This document shows, piece after piece, positions 58,454 through 64,000 of a stretch of DNA of 64,000 nt. Positions within the stretch are counted from its first letter, which is position 1. Every line of letters starts with the position of its first letter. Origin of the DNA: Bacteroidales bacterium (lineage in GTDB: Bacteria > Bacteroidota > Bacteroidia > Bacteroidales > UBA932); contig JAGAKH010000013.1 in assembly GCA_017625725.1 (NCBI GenBank), forward strand, positions 1 to 64,000. The letters run 5' to 3'. The notes beneath the pieces are model-generated. The model ran no database searches, was not told where the DNA came from, and was given only the letters and a program-made list of their open reading frames with translations. The position numbers and the translations under genes are program-made.

Positions 58454-59836
58454 ATGGTTAAATCCAAAGTTTTGAAGTCGGCAATGTCATTGATGCTTAC
58501 ATTGGTGGCGGTTGCTGTTTCGGCTCAGAAATATCCGGATGGAATAATTGACAAGACCATAGCTGTCGTTGGAAACGAGATGATTATGATCTCGGATCTT
58601 GAGGAGGAGGCTCAGATGATGAGGGCATACGGTATGATGTCTGACAAGAACGGCAGATGTGAGACTCTGGAGCAGATGATGGTTTCCAAACTCTTCCTTA
58701 TGCAGGCCAGACTGGATTCACTTACCGTGAATAACGATATGGTTGAAAGTGAAATGAGAAGCAGGATAGACAGGATCCGTCAGGAGCTTGGAGGTGATGA
58801 TGAAGTCGAGAAGTATTTCGGCAAGCCTCTATATAAGCTTCGTCAGGAATGGAGAGCTTCTCTTCAGGAGCAGAGCCTTACCCAGCAGATGCAGAGCGAG
58901 GTGGCTTCAAAGATTCCGGAGCTCACTCCATACGACGTGGAGGAGTATGTGAAGAAGACGCCACAGGAGGATCTTCCCATTGTCCCTACTAAATATCAGA
59001 TGAGTCAGATATGTATATATCCGGACAGGGAGGCGGCAAATCTTGCTGTCAAGGAGAGGCTTCTTGCTATCCGCGAGAGAATCATCAATGGTGAGAAGTT
59101 TTCTACTCTGGCAAGAATCTACTCGCAGGATCCGGGAAGTGCAAGAAAGGGTGGAGAACTCGGAATGGCACCTAAGTCCATCTTCTGGCCAGCGTTCTCT
59201 GATGCCGCCATGTCTCTCAAACCGGGAGTCGTATCTCAGATTGTCGAGACTCCGGACGGATTCCATATCATTGAAGTCCTTGAGAAGAAGGGCGACATGT
59301 TCAATGCCAGACATATACTTCTTAAACCGGAATATACATCCGAAGACAGGACTAAGGCATTCCATGTATTGGATAGTCTCAAGATGGAATTGGAAAACGG
59401 AGCTGTGACCTTTGAACTTGCGGCACGCTTCTATTCTGAAGACCCGGCAACCAGGACAAACGGAGGAAAGATGGCTGACCCTAACACTGGATCATCATAT
59501 TTTGAAATCGACCAGATGAAGCCTCAGGACTATGTAGCCATCAGGGACCTTAAGGAAGGAATGATTACAGATCCTATCGAATCTTTGGATAATGAAGGCA
59601 GAGGCGGTAATACTGTGTATAAGATACTGCGACTTGACAAGATAATTCCTGCACATACGGCTTCTTTCACAGAGGATTATAACATGCTTCTGGATCAGGC
59701 AAAGCAAGAGAAGTCGATGGCAGCGATAGATGAATTCATAGATTCCAAGATCAAGTCTACCTACATAATTATAGATCCTCTTTTCAAGGACTGCGTCTTC
59801 AATCGTGGTGGTTGGGAGGAAAAGTTTCGTAAGTAA
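58454..59836 (+). CDS. SurA-like peptidylprolyl isomerase
   Basis: A 460-residue periplasmic chaperone for outer-membrane proteins. Signal (SAMSLMLTLVAVAVSAQK), SurA N-domain (IIDKTIAVVGNEMIMISDLEEEA), then two parvulin domains: the first near 170-275 (YQMSQICIYPDRE, ARIYSQDPGSARKGGELGM, ETPDGFHIIEVLE) and the second near 280-390 (FNARHILLKPEYTSEDRT, ARFYSEDPATRTNGGKM). The domain order is that of SurA, about 30 residues longer than in E. coli. It is three bases after the lipoprotein chaperone gene and six bases before the OstA-like gene. Confidence 0.9.
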   Translation: MVKSKVLKSAMSLMLTLVAVAVSAQKYPDGIIDKTIAVVGNEMIMISDLEEEAQMMRAYGMMSDKNGRCETLEQMMVSKLFLMQARLDSLTVNNDMVESEMRSRIDRIRQELGGDDEVEKYFGKPLYKLRQEWRASLQEQSLTQQMQSEVASKIPELTPYDVEEYVKKTPQEDLPIVPTKYQMSQICIYPDREAANLAVKERLLAIRERIINGEKFSTLARIYSQDPGSARKGGELGMAPKSIFWPAFSDAAMSLKPGVVSQIVETPDGFHIIEVLEKKGDMFNARHILLKPEYTSEDRTKAFHVLDSLKMELENGAVTFELAARFYSEDPATRTNGGKMADPNTGSSYFEIDQMKPQDYVAIRDLKEGMITDPIESLDNEGRGGNTVYKILRLDKIIPAHTASFTEDYNMLLDQAKQEKSMAAIDEFIDSKIKSTYIIIDPLFKDCVFNRGGWEEKFRK

Positions 59837-59841
59837 TTGAC

Positions 59842-62496
59842 ATGCAACTTTATAGAAGACTGATATTTGTCTTTGTGACGTTATTGACCGGTCTGTCTGT
59901 TCGTGCACATAGTGCAGGGCAGACAGATAGTCTTGTTATATTGATGAGTTCCAAGTCGGCACAGATGGTTGATATTGAGGGAGCCAGTTACAGGAAGGTG
60001 ATCGGTCCTGCCCGCTTCTTTCACAACAATACCTATCTTTTATGCGACACGGCATATTGGAATGTGCAGACTCAGATCATTGATGCGTGGGGTAATGTGA
60101 GCATACTTCAGGACCAGACCGTCCTTACCAGTGACAAACTGACCTATCTCATAGACAACGATTTGGCTCAGTTCAGAGGATCGCTTGTCCAGTTGGAGGA
60201 TAAGGATCATAATGTGCTGAGGACCAGACATCTGGACTACAACACTAAGGATTCTGTCGCCATCTTCAAGATGGGTGGAGCCATGAGAGACAAGGATGGT
60301 CAGATCATAGAAAGCCGCAATGGAACATATGATTCCAAGATAAAGACATTCACATTCGAAATCAATGTGAATATGTTTACGGATTCCATATTCGTCAAGA
60401 CGAACGACCTGGTTTATCAGTCGGACCTCAATCTTGCGACATTCGGTGCCAATACCAATGTCTGGCAGGAGAACAACATGCTTTCGTCGGAATCAGGCTG
60501 GTATGACAGAGGACGTGAACTGTTCTTTTTCCGTGATAATGTCCATGTGATGTCGGAAGATCAGGAAGGATGGTGTGACAGTCTCTATTTTTACCGTAAC
60601 ACATCGGATGTCGAGATGCGGGGAAATGCCCAGGTGACAGACACTACGCGTAATGTCTTCGGCCTCGCCGGCAGGATACAGTATGTGGATTCTCTTTCCC
60701 GTGTCACTCTCACAAGAGATCCTGCAGTGATCTCGGAGATGGAGGAGCAGGACGGGTCGATTGATACCGTCTATATGGGTGCTGACAAGCTTGTCTACAT
60801 GTCTGTCAGGATGTGTGATATTGATTCGACCCAGTTTCAAGCGGCAAAACTTAGATTGGAGTCTCTTGATGTCGACCCGGTCGGAGAGTTCAGAAGACAG
60901 GCGGCTGAAGCTGCAGCAAAGGCCGCGGAAGAGGCCGCGAAGAATGACCCTAATGCTCTGGCCAAGCAGAGAGCAGAGGAAATGAAGGCCGCAAAGAACA
61001 AGCAGCAGCCAGTACAGCAGGAAGAAATGCAGGAGCCTGATAATGAAGATCCAGCTATAGAGGAACCGGAGGTGGACGATTCCATGAATGTTTCCGATAC
61101 GTTGGCTTTCAGGGATTCCATGGCTGTCATTGATTCTCTTGGCGTTGCTGATTCTCTTGGCGTTGCTGATTCTCTTGGTGTCATTGATTCTTTGGCTTTG
61201 GCGGATTCCATTGCCGTCGAGCCGTTGGATACCACTAAGATCGGATTTCTTGAAGCTGTGGGCAAGGTCAGGATCTTCAAGAAAAATATGCAGGTTGTCT
61301 GTGATTCCTTGCTCTATTGTGATCTTGATTCATTGGCAAGGCTCTTCAAGGAACCAGTCATCTGGCAGGAAGTCCGCAGGCAATATGCGGCGGACAGCGT
61401 TACGGTGGTCGTGAGGAATAACAACATGGATATGGCCAGTCTGATGTCGAATGCCTTCATAACGATTCAGGAGGATACTGCCCACTACGACCAGATCAAG
61501 GGAACCGAAATGCTGGCATTCTTTGATGACAAGGGTGGACTTGAACGCTTTGATGTTCTTGGTGGCTCTACGGCACTGTTCTACATAGAGGAGAACGATG
61601 CTCTTGCTACAGTCAATAAGGCTGAATCCAAGATGTTGTCAGCTGTATTCAAGGATGGAGACATACAGAAGATCTATTACTATGATACCCCTAAGAATGA
61701 TGCATCACCTGTGGTGCAGATGTCAAGGGATGAACAGAGGCTCAAGGGATTCAACTGGCAGCCGGACCGCAGGCCGGCAAGCCGCTACGATGTTACGCCA
61801 TTGTCTTTAAGACCGAGTCAGAGACAGTCCTATTCTGCCCGTCCGAAGGCTAAGTACATACAGACAGATAAATATTTCCCTGGCTATATGAACGACATTT
61901 ACCGTCAGATTCATGTGAGGGATTCCCTTCGCAAAGTGAGGGCGAGAGAAGCAGAGCTGGCAAAGGTTAGGGAAGCCGAAAGAATCCGCCTTGACTCTCT
62001 TGCACGTCTTGATTCAATAGCCTTTGCAGACAGTCTCCATAGGGTGGATTCGCTTGCAAGAGTAGATAGTCTGGCGGCAGCCGATTCCTTGAAGAAGGCT
62101 CTGGAGGCCGAGAAAAAGGCTGTTGAAGATTCTTTGAGGGCCGCTCAGGATACCTTGTCCAGGATTGACTCCATACCTCCTAAGATTATGACAAAGGAAG
62201 AAATCAAGGCTGCAGAAAAGGCTGAGAGGGAGAAGTTGCGGGCGAAGAAGAAGGCAGAAAAGGAGGAAAGAAAGAAGAAGAGACAGGAGGCAAAGGAGGC
62301 ACGATGGGCTGAATTGGATAAGCGTGATGCCGATAAGCAGAAGGCTATTGAGGAGAAAGCAAAGGAAAAGGAAAGGGAGAAGAAACGCAAGGCTTTGAAG
62401 GCTCTTGAGGAAGAAACACGAAAGGATGCCGAGACGTTGGAGAAGTATAGAAAGAAATACGAGGCGGAAAAGGCCAGAGCAGCTCAGAAGAAATAA
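59842..62496 (+). CDS. OstA-like protein
   Basis: An 884-residue protein with a signal peptide (LIFVFVTLLTGLSVRAH) and OstA-like beta-jellyroll repeats of the LptA/LptD type (FHNNTYLLCDTAYWNVQTQIID, DNVHVMSEDQEGWCDSLYFY, VRIFKKNMQVVCDSLLYC). LptA-type domains carry lipopolysaccharide across the periplasm. Between two such blocks lies a low-complexity part (about 345-460) with DSLGVA repeats; the C-terminal 200 residues are a charged A/E/K/R-rich helix. Some or all of the OstA blocks may bind lipid A made with LpxK, coded elsewhere in the window. It is the third gene of the chaperone unit. Confidence 0.85.
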   Translation: MQLYRRLIFVFVTLLTGLSVRAHSAGQTDSLVILMSSKSAQMVDIEGASYRKVIGPARFFHNNTYLLCDTAYWNVQTQIIDAWGNVSILQDQTVLTSDKLTYLIDNDLAQFRGSLVQLEDKDHNVLRTRHLDYNTKDSVAIFKMGGAMRDKDGQIIESRNGTYDSKIKTFTFEINVNMFTDSIFVKTNDLVYQSDLNLATFGANTNVWQENNMLSSESGWYDRGRELFFFRDNVHVMSEDQEGWCDSLYFYRNTSDVEMRGNAQVTDTTRNVFGLAGRIQYVDSLSRVTLTRDPAVISEMEEQDGSIDTVYMGADKLVYMSVRMCDIDSTQFQAAKLRLESLDVDPVGEFRRQAAEAAAKAAEEAAKNDPNALAKQRAEEMKAAKNKQQPVQQEEMQEPDNEDPAIEEPEVDDSMNVSDTLAFRDSMAVIDSLGVADSLGVADSLGVIDSLALADSIAVEPLDTTKIGFLEAVGKVRIFKKNMQVVCDSLLYCDLDSLARLFKEPVIWQEVRRQYAADSVTVVVRNNNMDMASLMSNAFITIQEDTAHYDQIKGTEMLAFFDDKGGLERFDVLGGSTALFYIEENDALATVNKAESKMLSAVFKDGDIQKIYYYDTPKNDASPVVQMSRDEQRLKGFNWQPDRRPASRYDVTPLSLRPSQRQSYSARPKAKYIQTDKYFPGYMNDIYRQIHVRDSLRKVRAREAELAKVREAERIRLDSLARLDSIAFADSLHRVDSLARVDSLAAADSLKKALEAEKKAVEDSLRAAQDTLSRIDSIPPKIMTKEEIKAAEKAEREKLRAKKKAEKEERKKKRQEAKEARWAELDKRDADKQKAIEEKAKEKEREKKRKALKALEEETRKDAETLEKYRKKYEAEKARAAQKK
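61132..61203 (+). repeat. 18-bp tandem repeat in the OstA-like gene
   Basis: Two identical 18-bp units at 61132-61149 and 61150-61167 (encoding D-S-L-G-V-A), a third with changes at the end (61168-61185) and a fourth more diverged (61186-61203). The units stay in frame, so copy-number change would alter only the linker length. Confidence 0.8.
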
Positions 62497-62518
62497 CTAA
62501 CCAAAATAATTTGACATC

Positions 62519-63556
62519 ATGAAACGCGTACTTTTAATTTGTGCTTCTTTGTTCATGCTGGTATCTTGCGGAACAAAGGTAGAAAGTCACTATCAGATGA
62601 AAGGTGTTGTTCTTGCGGTCGAGGACCTGGCTACGGTGGACTGGCCAAGACTTGCCCATGAAAACGGTATCAATACCATTGGAACACACATCAATCCGGG
62701 TCAGGTAAAGGCTTTTATCGATTCACCTGAGGGTCAGAAGTTTCTTGAGGGCTGCGAAAAGTACGGAATAGCTGTCGAGCATCAGCTCCATGCCATGAAG
62801 GAACTTCTTCCAAGAGAGATGTTCAATGAAGATCCTGAAATGTTCAGAATGAATGAAACCGGTGAAAGGACTCCGGATTTCAACTGCTGCGTACATTCGG
62901 AGAAGGCATTGGAAATCATTGCCAAGAAGGCTGCTGAGTTTGCTGTGGCCCTTCCTGCGACCAATCATCGCTACTATTATTGGTTGGATGATGGTGCTCC
63001 GACATGCCAGTGCGAAAAATGTCTTCAGTATACGGCCAGTGAGCAGGCGTTGATAATAGAAAACAGTATGATCGGTGCGATCCGTCAGGTCGATCCGGAG
63101 GCGAAACTGGCTCATTTGAGCTATTTCAATACAATGGATGCACCAAGGAAGGTGAAGCCAGCTGAAGGAATCTTCCTCGAGTTTGCTCCATTCCTGAGAG
63201 TGTGGGACAAGCCTTTGACCGATGGTGAGGCACATGGACCGAGAACCGGTGAGATGACTCATGCCGACAATATGCAGTATCTGAGGGATAATCTGGAAGT
63301 ATTCCCTGTTGAGGATGCCGTCATTCTTGAGTACTGGCTTGACGTGTCTCTCTTCAGCGGATGGAAGAAGCCGGCGGTGGAGCTTCCTTGGAATAAGGAA
63401 GTCTTTGAGTCTGATATTGACACCTATGCGAAGCTTGGAATCAGAAACGTGACCACATTTGCTGTCTATATGGATTCAGCTTACTTTGCTGCTTATCCGG
63501 ATCCTGTATATCTCAAGGAATATGGAGAAGGACTCGGATCTTACAGAGCGGAATAA
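62519..63556 (+). CDS. DUF4838-like lipoprotein
   Basis: A 345-residue lipoprotein (signal RVLLICASLFMLVSC). It starts the mature part with a TIM-barrel-like series (KGVVLAVEDLATVDWPRLAHENGINTIG, split here for length: first KGVVLAVEDL, then DWPRLAHENGINTIG), followed by YYYWLDDGAPTCQCEKC, a motif seen in DUF4838-type glycoside-hydrolase-related proteins, and FLEFAPFLRVWDKPL. A glycan-directed role is possible; catalytic residues cannot be assigned. It is followed by a clear terminator. Confidence 0.7.
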   Translation: MKRVLLICASLFMLVSCGTKVESHYQMKGVVLAVEDLATVDWPRLAHENGINTIGTHINPGQVKAFIDSPEGQKFLEGCEKYGIAVEHQLHAMKELLPREMFNEDPEMFRMNETGERTPDFNCCVHSEKALEIIAKKAAEFAVALPATNHRYYYWLDDGAPTCQCEKCLQYTASEQALIIENSMIGAIRQVDPEAKLAHLSYFNTMDAPRKVKPAEGIFLEFAPFLRVWDKPLTDGEAHGPRTGEMTHADNMQYLRDNLEVFPVEDAVILEYWLDVSLFSGWKKPAVELPWNKEVFESDIDTYAKLGIRNVTTFAVYMDSAYFAAYPDPVYLKEYGEGLGSYRAE

Positions 63557-63596
63557 TCCTCATGTAATCTAGACCAGCATTATAAACAAATAGAAA

Positions 63597-63641
63597 GAGG
63601 GGTGACTAAAAAGTCTTATGACTGATTAGTCACTCTTTTTT
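63597..63641 (+). terminator. Terminator after the DUF4838-like gene
   Basis: GTGACTAA (63602-63609) pairs with TTAGTCAC (63626-63633), an inner AGTC-TTAT-GACT closes the loop, the outer GAGGG/TCTTT pairs extend it, and a run of six T follows (63636-63641). Confidence 0.88.
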
Positions 63642-63660
63642 GCATTTATATATTTAACCG

Positions 63661-63823
63661 GGAGGATGGTAGGGATTGCGGAGGACTCCGTTCGCTTCGC
63701 TCACTCCGGCCCCTCCCACAATCTACTTCGTCCCGCTATCGCGGAACTCGTATCTTGCGGGTCCCTCCCCCTGCCCGTGTCCGGGGGTGGACACGCCTCC
63801 GCAATCACTACCATTCTACCTCC
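63661..63823 (+). repeat. GC-rich long hairpin element
   Basis: Outer arms pair in three blocks: GGAGG (63661-63665) with CCTCC (63819-63823), ATGGTAG (63666-63672) with CTACCAT (63808-63814), and ATTGCGGAGG (63675-63684) with CCTCCGCAAT (63796-63805). Inside are smaller hairpins, the clearest CGTGTCC (63776-63782) with GGACACG (63789-63795). No credible reading frame is present. It may be a repeat element or a structured RNA; I do not recognise it. Confidence 0.6.
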
Positions 63824-64000
63824 TGAAAACACAATAATAATATAGCTATTCTTTTGATAGTCAAAGGAATAGCTATTGTGCATGCTCTGAAGTGGCGGTA
63901 GGGTAAGTTTGGATGGCGTGGCCGCCCGTGGCCTCGTGAACGGGAGGGCCCGCGACGAAGTCGTGGGAGGGATGAAGTCGGAACTTAGTTCCGACGAAAC
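63824..64000 (+). repeat. Central palindrome and mirrored hairpin arm, cut by the window edge
   Basis: A 16-bp stem with a TAG loop lies at 63842-63876 (TAGCTATTCTTTTGA and its complement, one G-T pair). Beyond it, on the minus strand, come motifs in the same order as in the element at 63661-63823 on the plus strand: CCCTCCCAC, ACTTCGTC, GCGGG with CCCTCCC, CACGCC and CTACC. Hairpins CGAC-GAA-GTCG (near 63953-63963) and GTCGGAAC-TTA-GTTCCGAC (63977-63995) are visible. No gene is seen. The right end is outside the window. Confidence 0.5.

Noticed and set aside
63701..63883. 60-residue minus-strand frame in the terminal palindrome
   Set aside because: It lies fully inside hairpin-rich sequence, has no family likeness and ends within the central palindrome.

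Overview
The window looks like chromosomal DNA of a member of the order Bacteroidales. The base composition is moderate (visibly below 50% GC). Promoters fit the Bacteroidetes type (TTTG or TTG, about 20 bp, then TAnnTTTG), and Shine-Dalgarno sequences are weak or absent. Many products are typical of the phylum: DUF5686, DUF5723, DUF3109, DUF3575, DUF5119, fimbrillins, an OstA-like protein and a DAHP synthase-chorismate mutase fusion. I cannot name genus or species. No rRNA, tRNA, CRISPR array, transposase or integrase was recognised.

Layout. Positions 1-13.9 kb hold a partial HicB-like antitoxin and housekeeping genes: U32 peptidase-family hydroxylase, TPR protein, M16-like protein without a zinc site, DUF3109, DUF2007, a coiled-coil membrane protein, hemW, an M24 aminopeptidase, a RelA/SpoT homologue and an isolated succinate dehydrogenase cytochrome b subunit. 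Positions 14-19.7 kb carry pyrH-frr and then a four-gene phenylalanine/tyrosine operon (prephenate dehydratase, aminotransferase, prephenate dehydrogenase, DAHP synthase-chorismate mutase). That operon is preceded by a transcription attenuator with a 19-residue leader peptide containing seven Phe/Tyr codons. Positions 19.6-24.4 kb are a minus-strand dusB-DUF5686-lpxK operon. Positions 24.5-30.2 kb hold pfkA, a secreted GH2 beta-galactosidase, a possible small lipoprotein and radA. Positions 30.2-38.5 kb hold a 1195-residue repeat lipoprotein paired with a DUF5723 barrel protein, a PBP4-type carboxypeptidase, galE and a small conserved gene.

The main accessory region is a fimbrial locus from about 38.6 to 55.0 kb, with all genes on the plus strand and very tight spacing. 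The order is a DUF3575 protein (split by a one-base frameshift), a DUF5119 lipoprotein, a first fimbrillin (also split by a one-base frameshift), five more full-size fimbrillins, a short fimbrillin-like protein, another fimbrillin-like protein, a minor subunit with an inserted domain, and a 1085-residue-class tip-like protein with an EF-hand-like loop. Almost every subunit has a lipoprotein signal followed by a T-K or T-R site at the same place, as expected for trypsin-like maturation of type V pili. A near-identical stem-loop follows only the first two fimbrillins.

Positions 55-63.6 kb return to core genes: a YhcC-like radical SAM protein, guaB, two SurA-like chaperones, an OstA-like protein (together an outer-membrane biogenesis set) and a DUF4838-like lipoprotein. 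The last 340 bases have no credible gene. They hold a large, imperfect, GC-rich palindrome made of many hairpins, probably a repeat element.

Strongest leads: the Phe/Tyr attenuator, the conserved stem-loops and shared cleavage motif of the fimbrial array, the two frameshifts, the structured terminal palindrome, and several enzymes that have lost catalytic motifs.
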